From WJLY01 sp964562405 (GTDB taxonomy: Bacteria; Joyebacterota; Joyebacteria; Joyebacterales; Joyebacteraceae), in NCBI GenBank assembly GCA_964562405.1, contig CAZLTC010000003.1, forward strand, positions 1 through 64,000: a stretch of 64,000 nt of DNA, in the 5' to 3' direction. The translations under genes and the position numbers were made by a program. The notes below the pieces were generated by a model that searched no databases, was not told where the DNA came from, and was given only the letters and a program-made list of their open reading frames with translations. Position 1 is the stretch's first letter; each line of letters starts with the position of its first letter. Positions 8,704 through 16,923 of this stretch are shown piece after piece.

Positions 8704-9237
8704 TCAGTCGTTCTGGAAATCCATCTCCACTTCGCTGGCATCCGGGCTCTGGAACTGCCCGTCCTCTGAGAACCGGAACGTCTTGGACAGCGCTCCGTTG
8801 CTGACCCTTGCGCTGCCCGAGAGATTCCAGTGATGGTCGGAGCCATCCAGATACTGCTCCACGCCCTTGCCGATACCCTCCCACGTCACCGTGAACGGTA
8901 TGGCGACCTCCGCACTTCCACCCGCCGGGACGAAGACCTCCTGCGGCATTCGGCCGTTGGCCATCTCAGTGCCGTCAACATCCACCTTGTATTCGAGCCG
9001 CCCGACGTTCGCCCCGAATCCGTTTGGGTTGGACACGCCCACGTTGAGCAGCAGCTCAACGCCGTCCAGCGACAGGCCGTCGATCTCGACGCTGTTCAGC
9101 GTCACCTTGGGAGGCATCACGCTCGCGCACGAGGCTAGGAGCGCCCCGCAGGCGACTAGGGCCGCGCAGCGGACACGAACTGCTAGTGCCGTCCCGCGGC
9201 GGGTCGAGACCGCGCCTCGTCCTTCTGTCACTCTCAT
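8704..9237 (-). CDS. LEA14-like (WHy domain) lipoprotein
   Basis: Predicted lipoprotein of 177 residues. The signal peptide ends in a lipobox LASC with the lipidated Cys at residue 37, after LVACGALLA. The rest matches the LEA14/water-stress-and-hypersensitive-response fold: NSVEIDGLSLDGVELLLNVG, the family's VSNPNGFGANVGRLEYKVDVDG region, then VPAGGSAEVAIPFTVTWEGI. Family members are tied to desiccation or stress tolerance in plants and are found as lipoproteins in bacteria; the bacterial role is poorly defined. AGAGGAG precedes ATG 9237. It lies just upstream of hflX and is probably in the same transcript. Confidence 0.82.
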   Translation of the reverse strand: MRVTEGRGAVSTRRGTALAVRVRCAALVACGALLASCASVMPPKVTLNSVEIDGLSLDGVELLLNVGVSNPNGFGANVGRLEYKVDVDGTEMANGRMPQEVFVPAGGSAEVAIPFTVTWEGIGKGVEQYLDGSDHHWNLSGSARVSNGALSKTFRFSEDGQFQSPDASEVEMDFQND

Positions 9238-9282
9238 GTCCCTGCTCCTCTGCCGTCAGGTTCGCCTTGTAAGCTCCACCGC

Positions 9283-9753
9283 TCAGTCGGGCGTGTTCTG
9301 CTTCATCAGCCCGGCCAGCTCAACGATGATACCCTCGACTGCCTTCCTGACCTCCGGACACATGGTGCCACCGAGCTTCGTCGACGCCGCCTGAACCGCC
9401 ACAAGATAGACGTCCGCGCCCGTGTCCTCCTTCAGGATCGACATGAACATCGAAAGCGGCGGCGCGTGTGTCCCGATCATGAGACCGCCGACATCGTCGG
9501 ACGAAGCGATGCGAACCTCTCCGGGCTCGCCGTCAAAATCGGCCGCGTCGATGAGAATGATCGTGTCCGGCGCGGCGCGGCGAACCGGCGCCACGAAGTT
9601 CTCAGGCGCCTGCCCGCCGTCGAAGACGCGCGTCGGGAACTCCCGAGCCAGCGCCTCGGCGACCGTGGGGCCAGCCGCGTCGTCGGCCTTGAGGACGTTG
9701 CCAAGCCCCATCACAACGACACGACCCCGCGCAATGCCTGGTAGAGGTATCAT
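9283..9753 (-). CDS. hycI: Hydrogenase maturation endopeptidase, HycI-like
   Basis: Nickel-dependent endopeptidase that trims the C-terminus of a [NiFe]-hydrogenase large subunit after nickel insertion. Motifs seen: GLGNVLKADDAAGP (metal-ligand Asp region, residues 16-29), DGGQAPENF, ILIDAADF and THAPPLSMFMSIL with a likely ligand His. From ATG 9753 it is 156 residues, the same length as E. coli HycI; an in-frame ATG at 9852 would add an unconserved 33 residues and has no clear ribosome site. The likely client is the large subunit at 36531-37703, which has a 32-residue extension after DPCYSCTER. It is separated from that operon by about 20 kb and sits beside LEA14/hflX. Confidence 0.85.
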   Translation of the reverse strand: MIPLPGIARGRVVVMGLGNVLKADDAAGPTVAEALAREFPTRVFDGGQAPENFVAPVRRAAPDTIILIDAADFDGEPGEVRIASSDDVGGLMIGTHAPPLSMFMSILKEDTGADVYLVAVQAASTKLGGTMCPEVRKAVEGIIVELAGLMKQNTPD

Positions 9754-9897
9754 GTTCCCCTGAAGGGAGCTCGCATCAGTCAGCGCCACATCGCCTCTGT
9801 GCTGCTCACAGCCAGCGCTGCTCCGTCCACATGGCCAGCGATTAAACCACATCTAGGCGGCGTTCTCCACGCCCGTCAGAGCGACAGGCGGAAGCAG

Positions 9898-9926
9898 TTG
9901 TGTGCGGCTGCGGCGGCTGGTATCTT
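9898..9926 (+). promoter_or_regulatory. Sigma70-type promoter for nucleoside phosphorylase
   Basis: TTGTGT (9898-9903), a 17-base spacer, then TATCTT (9921-9926). It is about 40 bases upstream of the GTG start at 9968 and supports that start over the earlier in-frame codon at 9902. Confidence 0.5.
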
Positions 9927-9967
9927 CGCTCATCCCCAATATGGCTCCGTGTGGAGGAGATGAGGCC

Positions 9968-10735
9968 GTGGAGAGGAACGACATCCCTATACTCGAGCAC
10001 GACCCCTCGCCGACCGCGGTCATCGAGCCCTCGTGCCACGTCAAGCCGATCGATGCCCCCGAGCACTGCGTCCCGTGCTTCTTTCAGGACGTCATCGACG
10101 GGCTCGTGGAGCAGGGTCGCCTCAAAGAGATCGCGGCGTTGGGCTCCGAGATGGGCAGACACCCTCTCTACGAGATGGAGGTGGACGGTCGCAGGGTCGC
10201 CGTGCTGCAGCCCGGCCTCACGGCGCCGTTCGCCGCGGCCATGCTCGAAGAGGTCATCTGTCTGGGGTGTCGCAAGTTCGTCGCGTGCGGCGGGGCCGGC
10301 GTCCTCCTTCCCGACATCCACGTCGGGCGCGTCATCGTTCCGACCTGCGCCATCCGTGACGAGGGCACGTCCTACCACTACCTCCCCCCGGGCCGCGAGG
10401 TCGAGCCTGCGCCTGAGGCGCTCGCCGCCATTGAAGCGGTGCTCACCGAGCACGGCGTCGACTATCTGAGCGGCAAGGTGTGGACGACCGACGCCATCTA
10501 CCGGGAGACGCGCGACAAGGTCGAGCGGCGGCGCGAGGAAGGCTGCATCGCTGTCGAGATGGAGGCCGCAGCGTTCTTCGCAGTGGCCAGGTTCCGCGGG
10601 GTCACGTTCGGGCAGATCCTCTACGGTGGTGACGACCTGAGCGGTGAGGAGTGGGACCATCGAGGATGGCAGAAGCACGGCACCGTGCGCGAGGGGCTGC
10701 TGTGGCTGGCGGTGGAGGCGTGCCTTAGGATGTAG
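9968..10735 (+). CDS. Nucleoside phosphorylase (uridine/purine phosphorylase family)
   Basis: Phosphorolysis of a nucleoside to base and ribose-1-phosphate, cytoplasmic, 255 residues. PNP/UDP family signs: LQPGLTAPFAAAMLEEVICLG, CGGAGVLLPDIHVGRVIVP, the purine/pyrimidine-site segment GCIAVEMEAAAFFAVARFRG (the EMEAA motif that binds ribose), and GGDDLSGEEWDHRGW near the end. Base specificity cannot be assigned. GTG 9968 is chosen because GGAGG (9953-9957) precedes it and the promoter at 9898-9926 would put the transcript start just upstream. The acetyltransferase gene follows after 14 bases. A nucleoside hydrolase occurs elsewhere in the window, at 28704. Confidence 0.85.
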   Translation: MERNDIPILEHDPSPTAVIEPSCHVKPIDAPEHCVPCFFQDVIDGLVEQGRLKEIAALGSEMGRHPLYEMEVDGRRVAVLQPGLTAPFAAAMLEEVICLGCRKFVACGGAGVLLPDIHVGRVIVPTCAIRDEGTSYHYLPPGREVEPAPEALAAIEAVLTEHGVDYLSGKVWTTDAIYRETRDKVERRREEGCIAVEMEAAAFFAVARFRGVTFGQILYGGDDLSGEEWDHRGWQKHGTVREGLLWLAVEACLRM

Positions 10736-10749
10736 GGCCAGAGGATGCT

Positions 10750-11316
10750 ATGACAGACATGCCCGTCATCATCAGATCCGAACGCCTGGTGCTGCGTGAG
10801 TTCGTCGCCGAGGACTTCGGCGCGGTGCACGAGTACGCCACCGACCCGGAGGTCGTACGCTTCATGCCGTGGGGGCCGAACACCGAGGACGAGACGCGCG
10901 CGTTCATCGAACGCTCGCTGGAAGCGCAGCGCCGGGAGCCGCGCAGAGCATTCGAACTCGCCGTGACGCTCGCGGAAGGCAGCCGGTTGATCGGCGGATG
11001 CGGCATCCGCGTCTCTGCGCCGTCCGACCTTGGCGCCGACATGGGCTATTGCCTGAGACGCGACTGCTGGGGTCGTGGGCTGGGCACCGAGGCAGCGCGC
11101 GCGATAGTCGGCTTCGGGTTCGAGCGGCTCGGCATGCACCGCATCATAGCCACGTGCGATACGAAGAACGTGGCATCAGCGCGCGTGCTCGATAAGACCG
11201 GAATGAGAAGAGAGGCACACTACCGCGAGGACTCGCTCATACGAGACGAATGGCGTGACTCCTACCTCTACGCCATTCTGGAGCGTGAATGGAGGTCCTG
11301 CCGTGGAGACGCGTGA
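10750..11316 (+). CDS. GNAT N-acetyltransferase, RimJ/RimL type
   Basis: 188-residue acetyltransferase of the RimJ/RimL/GCN5 class. It opens with IIRSERLVLREFVAEDF, typical of this class, has PWGP near residue 40, the acetyl-CoA loop CWGRGLGTEAARAIVGFGF (a Q/RxxGxG/A type motif), and ends with NVASARVLDKTGMRREAHYRE, which is the standard motif B region. The acceptor may be a ribosomal-protein N-terminus or a small molecule; this cannot be told. It lies between the phosphorylase and the DUF1648 gene, which overlaps its 3' end by 14 bases. Confidence 0.88.
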   Translation: MTDMPVIIRSERLVLREFVAEDFGAVHEYATDPEVVRFMPWGPNTEDETRAFIERSLEAQRREPRRAFELAVTLAEGSRLIGGCGIRVSAPSDLGADMGYCLRRDCWGRGLGTEAARAIVGFGFERLGMHRIIATCDTKNVASARVLDKTGMRREAHYREDSLIRDEWRDSYLYAILEREWRSCRGDA

Positions 11317-11860
11317 CTACACCGGCGGCGAACGACCCGACCGGGCAAGGATCGAGATCGACCGGACGCCGATGATGATAATGCTGGTCCTGATCGTCGT
11401 CGCGGTGGTCCAGTTCGCCCACTACTACGCCAAGCTGCCGGAAACGCTCGCCACGCACTTCAACATGGCCGGGCAACCCAACGGCTGGACCGGCAGGGCC
11501 GGGTTCATCGCAACGATGGGCGCCATAGAGGCATTCTTCGTGATCGGCGCGTTCCTGTTCACGAGGTTCGCCGCGAGGATCCCGACGAGCGCGCTCAACA
11601 TTCCAAACAGGGACTACTGGATGGAGCCCGCGCGCCGGAGCGACAGCCTGAAGTTCGTCTGGAGCCACATTCTCTGGATCGAGACGATCACGCTGGCGTT
11701 CCTGATCGTTGTCGCCGAGGTCGTCTTCCGGTCCAACCTCACCGGGGGCACGCCCGCGCTCCCGGGTGACTTCTTCTATGTCCTGGTGGTCTTCGTCGTG
11801 ACGATCGGCTGGCTGGCCATCCGCATCCTCTTGAGGTTCAGAAGGCACGGACTGGACTAG
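11303..11860 (+). CDS. DUF1648-domain membrane protein
   Basis: About 185 residues with several transmembrane helices (about 20-37, 72-92, 130-150 and 160-178 from the GTG start). LPETLATHFNMAGQPNGW matches the DUF1648 signature, a short motif after the first helix found in SdpI-like and other small membrane proteins. The function is unknown. GTG 11303 follows GGAGG with a seven-base gap and overlaps the upstream acetyltransferase stop, suggesting translational coupling. Its stop is only eight bases from the stop of the convergent DUF4097 gene. Confidence 0.75.
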   Translation: METRDYTGGERPDRARIEIDRTPMMIMLVLIVVAVVQFAHYYAKLPETLATHFNMAGQPNGWTGRAGFIATMGAIEAFFVIGAFLFTRFAARIPTSALNIPNRDYWMEPARRSDSLKFVWSHILWIETITLAFLIVVAEVVFRSNLTGGTPALPGDFFYVLVVFVVTIGWLAIRILLRFRRHGLD

Positions 11861-11868
11861 ACGACCAC

Positions 11869-12864
11869 TCAGCCTTCCCTTATGCGGACGTCTCCGTCGC
11901 TCGTCCTGACGCGCAGACTGCCGCTGCCTCCGCGCACCCGGCCCGAGGCCATGTGGTCGTCCTTCATGTAGTCCTGAGGTTCCGGAACGTCGATGCTCAC
12001 ACGCCCGTCATCGGTCTTCACGCGGAACGAGTAGGAGCTTCCGGCCGGCATCGATACAGTGACATGTCCGTCGTCCGTCTCGATATCGACGTCCTTGACC
12101 TCGCCCGAGCTGATCCCGACATCCACGTCGCCGTCGGCCGCGCGCACGCGTACGGAGCCCGCGTCGGCGAGACCCAGCGATACATCGCCGTCGTCGACCG
12201 AAACGTCGAAGCTGCCTCTCGAGTCGCTGACGCTGATGTCTCCGTCCTGGAGATCGAGCTTCGCGATCAGAGGACCGCATCCGGACAGGCGTACATCGCC
12301 GTCGTCTCCCGACAACCGCAGCTCGCCCGACAGGCCGATCACGGTGACATCGCCGTCGTTCGTCGAGACGCTCGTACTTGCGGCGGCAACGTCGTCGAGC
12401 AGCACATCGCCGTCGCTGACTGAGCAGTCGATCTCGGCACGCCAGTCCGCGATCTCGACGTCGCCGTCGTCCCCGTCGATCTCGAGCTTGACCCACGCGG
12501 GCGCCTTGATGGTGTACGTGTACTCGTAGATGCGGATGGACTGGAACATCGAGGGGCCGCTCGGCAACATGTGCCCCACGACGCTGACGACGTTCTCGCC
12601 GAGCTCGAACTCCACGTCGAAGTCGGGGTCCTCTCCCACGCCGAGGCGGGTAACGTCGGCACGGCAGCGGACGGCCACGTCTATGACGTTCTTGTCCCAC
12701 GGGGTTATCGTGACGTCCCCGTCACCGCTGTGAAGCTCCAGACGGAAACCCTCGCTGACATCGAAGCTCTGATGAAAGTCCCGGTCGATGCTGGTCGCCC
12801 TGGAGGGCGTGGAGACGACCCCGAGCATTGCGAGAGCCATGACTGCTACAAATGCACCGTTCAT
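11869..12864 (-). CDS. Exported DUF4097 beta-repeat protein
   Basis: 331 residues with an N-terminal signal peptide (FVAVMALAMLGVV, cleavage probably near SRATS). The body is a beta-solenoid-like DUF4097 domain: at least eleven DGDV-type turns (DGDVTI, DGDVEI, DGDVLL, DGDVTV, DGDVRL, DGDISV, DGDVSL, DGDVDV, DGHVTV, DGRVSI, DGDVRI) spaced roughly 18-30 residues apart. Such domains are called putative adhesins; the true role is unknown, and Asp-rich turns could bind Ca2+ (inference). AGGGAGGT six bases before ATG 12864 fixes the start. Transcribed divergently from the oligoendopeptidase. Confidence 0.82.
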   Translation of the reverse strand: MNGAFVAVMALAMLGVVSTPSRATSIDRDFHQSFDVSEGFRLELHSGDGDVTITPWDKNVIDVAVRCRADVTRLGVGEDPDFDVEFELGENVVSVVGHMLPSGPSMFQSIRIYEYTYTIKAPAWVKLEIDGDDGDVEIADWRAEIDCSVSDGDVLLDDVAAASTSVSTNDGDVTVIGLSGELRLSGDDGDVRLSGCGPLIAKLDLQDGDISVSDSRGSFDVSVDDGDVSLGLADAGSVRVRAADGDVDVGISSGEVKDVDIETDDGHVTVSMPAGSSYSFRVKTDDGRVSIDVPEPQDYMKDDHMASGRVRGGSGSLRVRTSDGDVRIREG

Positions 12865-12984
12865 CTCACGACCTCCCTGCGGAATGGGACTGTGACCTGA
12901 CGCACTTAGCGGCCCGGATTGGCTCGTACACAAACTGAGACACCCGCGGACGGGTGATGGTTTCCTCAGGGCATCAACTAGCGC

Positions 12985-13013
12985 TTCACCGCAGCCTGAG
13001 GCCGTGATAGCAT
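12985..13013 (+). promoter_or_regulatory. Possible promoter for oligoendopeptidase F
   Basis: TTCACC (12985-12990), a 17-base spacer, then TAGCAT (13008-13013), about 40 bases before the start. Each hexamer matches at only 4 of 6 positions, so this is tentative. Confidence 0.3.
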
Positions 13014-13054
13014 TGATTCTCAGCAACCTGAACAGGAATCGAGGAGGTGCGCGC

Positions 13055-14872
13055 ATGGCGGAAGCAAAGGGCAACCTGCCCCACTGGGATCTCTCGAACG
13101 TGTACGGCGGGCTCGACGCAGCCGACTTCAAGGCCGACTTCGAGCTGCTCAAGGGCTACCTTGACAAACTGGAGAAATATGAACAGGCGCACGGGATAGG
13201 CAAGCTCGAGGCGCCGCCCGGAGATCCGGCTGCAACCGGGGAGGTTCTGGGTGGCATCCTCGGTATGCTCAACGACACCCTGCTCACACTCTCGACGCTG
13301 AACGCCTACGTCTACAGCTTCGTGTCTACCGACTCGCGCAACACTCTCGCCGCCCGCAGGCAGAGCGAACTCGAGCAGCTTCAGATCCGCTTCCGCAAGG
13401 TCTACGTCCCCTTCGAGGCCTGGGTGGGCTCGGTCGCACCGGTGCTCGACAAGATCGTCGAGACATCTCAGGTCGCTAAGGAACACCGTCTGGCCCTCAA
13501 GGACATCGCCGACGAGAGCAAGTTCCGCATGACCGCGGAGATGGAGGCGCTCGCGTCGGAGCTCGTGATGTCCGGAGGCGGCGTCATGGACAAGCTCCAG
13601 GAGCGCGTCACGAGCCAGCTCAAGATGCCGTTCACGGACAAGACCGGCAATACCAAGCAGCTGCCGATGACGATGCTGCGCAACCTCGCCAACGACTCAG
13701 ACCCGGACGTGCGCAAGCGCGCCCACGACGTCGAACTCAGAGGCTGGGAGTCGATACGCGAGCCCGTCGCCTTCGCGATGAACGGCGTCAAGGGGACGGC
13801 CGTGACGCTAGCCAAGCGGCGAGGCTACGAGGACGTTCTCCACTGGTCGCTCGAGATGAACAAGATGGACCGAGCCACGCTCGACGCGCTCATGGGCGCG
13901 ATGAAGGACTCGTTCCCCACCTTCAGGCGTTACCTCAAGAGCAAGGCCGAGAAGCTCGGTCGTCAGAAGCTCCCGTGGTGGGACATGATGGCGCCGGTCG
14001 GCTCGGTGGAACTCAAGTACACGTGGGATGAACTCAAGGCGTTCGTGGTCGAGCAGTTCGGGACGTTCAGCAGCGAGCTTGCCGACTTCGCGAGGAACGC
14101 CTTCGAGCACAACTGGATAGATGCGGAGCCCCGGGATGGCAAGATCGGAGGCGCGTTCTGCATGCGCGTCCCCAAGGTCAACGAGTCGCGTGTGATGTGC
14201 AACTTCGATGGGAGTTTCGACCAGCTCTCGACGGTCTCGCACGAACTCGGACACGGGTTCCACAACTACTGCCAGATCGGGCTTCCCATGATACGCGCCG
14301 GCTCACCGATGACGCTCGCCGAGACGGCATCCATCTTCTGCGAGACGCTCGTGACGAACGCGGCCCTTAAAACCGCGAAGCCCGAGGCGCAGCTGGGCAT
14401 CCTCGAGAACCAGCTCATCAACGCGACGCAGGTCATCGTCGATATCTACTCGCGCTTCGTATTCGAGAGCGAGGTCCTGAAGCGGCGCGCGGAGGCAGAG
14501 CTGTCGGCCGACGAGTTCTGCGAGATCATGGTGGACGCGCAGAAGAAGACCTACGGCGACGGGCTCGACCAAGAGCATCTGCACCCGTACATGTGGCTTC
14601 TGAAACCCCACTACTACTCGTGCGACTACAACTTCTACAACTTCCCATACGCCTTCGGCCTGCTGTTCGGGCTCGGCGTCTACGCTCTCTATCAGAAGGA
14701 GGGCGAGGCGTTCATCCCAAGGTACAAGGAGCTGCTGCGGAGCACGGGTGAGGGCAAGGCCGCCGACCTTGCAGCGAAGTACGACATCGACATCCGTTCA
14801 CGGGGCTTCTGGGAGGACAGCATCAAGGTGCTCGCGGCGCAGGTCGACAGATACTGCGAGCTTGAGGGATAG
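13055..14872 (+). CDS. pepF: Oligoendopeptidase F (M3 metallopeptidase)
   Basis: Zinc peptidase that cleaves short peptides in the cytoplasm; 605 residues, normal for PepF. The zinc site is HELGHGFH, with the third ligand Glu in the downstream AETASIFCE segment; further family sequence is HPYMWLLKPHYYSCDYNFYNFPYAFG. The N-terminal helical half carries the M3B oligopeptidase domain. No signal peptide is present. GAGGAGGT at 13041-13048 before ATG 13055 decides the start over an in-frame ATG at 13004. Single-gene unit, closed by the hairpin at 14948-14972. Confidence 0.93.
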   Translation: MAEAKGNLPHWDLSNVYGGLDAADFKADFELLKGYLDKLEKYEQAHGIGKLEAPPGDPAATGEVLGGILGMLNDTLLTLSTLNAYVYSFVSTDSRNTLAARRQSELEQLQIRFRKVYVPFEAWVGSVAPVLDKIVETSQVAKEHRLALKDIADESKFRMTAEMEALASELVMSGGGVMDKLQERVTSQLKMPFTDKTGNTKQLPMTMLRNLANDSDPDVRKRAHDVELRGWESIREPVAFAMNGVKGTAVTLAKRRGYEDVLHWSLEMNKMDRATLDALMGAMKDSFPTFRRYLKSKAEKLGRQKLPWWDMMAPVGSVELKYTWDELKAFVVEQFGTFSSELADFARNAFEHNWIDAEPRDGKIGGAFCMRVPKVNESRVMCNFDGSFDQLSTVSHELGHGFHNYCQIGLPMIRAGSPMTLAETASIFCETLVTNAALKTAKPEAQLGILENQLINATQVIVDIYSRFVFESEVLKRRAEAELSADEFCEIMVDAQKKTYGDGLDQEHLHPYMWLLKPHYYSCDYNFYNFPYAFGLLFGLGVYALYQKEGEAFIPRYKELLRSTGEGKAADLAAKYDIDIRSRGFWEDSIKVLAAQVDRYCELEG

Positions 14873-14947
14873 GTGAGCCGCGCCGCCGCTCGAAGGCCTG
14901 AGCGGCAACTTCGCGTCCCAAAAGACCGAATCAGCCTCACGACAACA

Positions 14948-14972
14948 GGGGCGGCTCACCTCGAGCCGCCCC
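14948..14972. terminator. Bidirectional hairpin terminator
   Basis: GGGGCGGCTC (14948-14957) pairs perfectly with GAGCCGCCCC (14963-14972) across a five-base loop, with flanking AACA/TTGTT adding pairs. It is followed by TTGTTC on the plus strand. It sits between the convergent pepF and CHASE2-phosphatase genes. Confidence 0.75.
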
Positions 14973-15036
14973 TTGTTCATCACATCCAATGCCGTCGGCC
15001 TCGCGCGCGGGACTCCCGCCCTCAACGCACCACCGT

Positions 15037-16923
15037 TCAGCACACCTTAAGAATGACCAGCGTCACATCGTCGGCCTGGATCTCGAGCTGCGAGAAGTCG
15101 CGCACCGCCTTGAGGAGAGCCTGGCCTATCTCCTCCGCCGACTCATTCCGATGCTCGGTCACGATCCTGATGACGTTCCCAAGCTCGAACTCCTCGTCAC
15201 CGGGGTTCCTCGCCTCAGTCACGCCGTCGGTGTAGAGGCAGAGCACGTCCCCGGGCGCGAGCTGCTCCTCGGCCACGTCGTACTCCGCGTCGGGGATGAA
15301 CCCGAGCACGAAGCCACCCTCCTCCAGCTGCCGGCAGTCCCCGTCCTGCGAAACGAGTATCGGGTTATCGTGCCCGGCGCGGACGTACCTCAAGAGGTGC
15401 GTCTCCTTTTCGATGGCGCCCAGGAAGAGCGTCACGAACTTGCCGGCGTCGGTGTTGCGGTGGACGAGCCGGTTCAGATTCTGAGCAGTACCCTTGATAT
15501 CAAAGTCCGGCTGGAACGCGTGGCAGTGGAGCCCTGCCTGCACGTTCGACATGAGGAGCGCGGCGGGCAGGCCCTTGCCCGAAACATCGGCGATCGTGAA
15601 GACGAGCGGTCTGCCTCCGTCGAGGTCGATCACGTCGTAGTAGTCGCCCGAGACCGCTAGCGAACTCACGTTGATGCCCCAGACGTCCAACCCCTTTACC
15701 TCCGGGATCTCGTCGGGGAGGAACCTCTCCTGTGTCCGACGCGCGGTCTCGAGTTCCTTCCTGACCCGCTCGTTCTCGACGGCCTCCGCGTGCAGCTCCT
15801 TCGTCGTCTCTACGTGGTTGCTCACCAGAGCGAACGACGCGGAGAAGAGCAGGCTGCCCAGAACGAGTCCGCCCGGAAGGACGATGTCGGCGCGGGCGTG
15901 AAGGAAACCGGTCGCCACGAGGCAGGCGGCTATGACGCCTATGGCGGTGAACGCCGCGAACGCAGGACGACGCCGCGACATCAGGAGCACGCAGGCGACA
16001 CACCAGATGACGATCCAGGCGAGCGTTATCGGCCACGCGGCGTCCCTTATGGGCGCGCCCCGCAGCAGAGTCTCCGTGATGGCGCCGAGAACGACAACTC
16101 CCGGCAGGCCGAACGCCTCGACGCCTCCCCCTATGTCCTGAAGCCTCGGCACGGTGACGAAGTCGGTCGACGGGTCGTCGACGAGGCCCACGAGCGCGAT
16201 GCGGCCCTTGACGACTGACAGCGCCTCGGGGTCCTCGTTGTAGACGTCCTTGTACGACACGACCGGGATCGTAACGTCCATGGACGGGAACTCGATCGGG
16301 ATGTTGCCCTCAACGTCAACCCCCGCGAGCCTCTCGGGCAGCGACTCAAGCCCGAGCCTCGTCAGGCGAGAGTCCCTGTCGAATCGCCTCACGGTCCCGT
16401 CGGAATCGGTCTGGACGTCCGCCACGAACGCGCCCTGCGCGGCGGACATCAGGAGCGAGTCGGGCTGGCTCGCCGTCAGGAGCACCGCCGTGTCTCCGGA
16501 ACGCGCCGACCTGCGCTCCTCACGAAGCGACATCACGAGGAACACTTTGCCGGATGCGCGGATGGCGTCGGCGAACCTTGTCGGCGGCTCGTCGAACGTG
16601 TCGCCGCCTAAGGACAGGTCGAACACGATCGCGCGCGCGCCCGCCTTGTCGAGGATCTCGACCATGCGCGCGTGCTTGTCGGTGTGCCTGGACAGAGGAA
16701 AGACGGGCGAGTCGAACAGCTGCTCACGCGTCGGCCTGTCGATGCCGACGACGGCGACCTCCGTCCACGGAGCCACGGGCCGCTTGGAGTGGAAGTAGTT
16801 GAAGAAGCGCGCGTCGAGCGGCGCCCAGAAGATGGGGCGCGCCAGGTATGCGAGCGGTATGAGATAGATGAGAGGGAGCAGGCGTCTGAGCCTGCTCCCG
16901 TGGAAGATGCCTCCGAATGTCAC
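15037..16923 (-). CDS. CHASE2 sensor with SpoIIE/RsbU-type PP2C phosphatase
   Basis: Membrane sensor phosphatase of 628 residues. Order: short cytoplasmic start, TM1 (about 15-33), extracytoplasmic CHASE2 domain (about 50-300, with VVGIDRPTREQ and ARAIVFDLSLGG), three TM helices (about 300-380), a coiled-coil linker (VSNHVETTKELHAEAVENERVRKELE region), then the SpoIIE phosphatase (about 420-625). PP2C metal-site motifs are present: SGDYYDVIDL, IADVSGKGLPAALLMS, DGVTEARNP and DDVTLVILKV. Members of this class dephosphorylate anti-anti-sigma factors; no such partner is encoded nearby. Its ATG overlaps the upstream FecR-protein stop by four bases, so it is the last gene of the cassette. Confidence 0.9.
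   Translation of the reverse strand: MTFGGIFHGSRLRRLLPLIYLIPLAYLARPIFWAPLDARFFNYFHSKRPVAPWTEVAVVGIDRPTREQLFDSPVFPLSRHTDKHARMVEILDKAGARAIVFDLSLGGDTFDEPPTRFADAIRASGKVFLVMSLREERRSARSGDTAVLLTASQPDSLLMSAAQGAFVADVQTDSDGTVRRFDRDSRLTRLGLESLPERLAGVDVEGNIPIEFPSMDVTIPVVSYKDVYNEDPEALSVVKGRIALVGLVDDPSTDFVTVPRLQDIGGGVEAFGLPGVVVLGAITETLLRGAPIRDAAWPITLAWIVIWCVACVLLMSRRRPAFAAFTAIGVIAACLVATGFLHARADIVLPGGLVLGSLLFSASFALVSNHVETTKELHAEAVENERVRKELETARRTQERFLPDEIPEVKGLDVWGINVSSLAVSGDYYDVIDLDGGRPLVFTIADVSGKGLPAALLMSNVQAGLHCHAFQPDFDIKGTAQNLNRLVHRNTDAGKFVTLFLGAIEKETHLLRYVRAGHDNPILVSQDGDCRQLEEGGFVLGFIPDAEYDVAEEQLAPGDVLCLYTDGVTEARNPGDEEFELGNVIRIVTEHRNESAEEIGQALLKAVRDFSQLEIQADDVTLVILKVC

Noticed and set aside
13004..13054. 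Upstream start for oligoendopeptidase F
   Set aside because: ATG 13055 has a perfect GAGGAGGT site; the extension would include that site and the -10 region.
15500..16036. Many long open frames antisense or out of frame to real genes across the window
   Set aside because: High GC content makes long spurious frames; these have Arg/Gly/Pro-rich composition, no family motifs and no ribosome sites.
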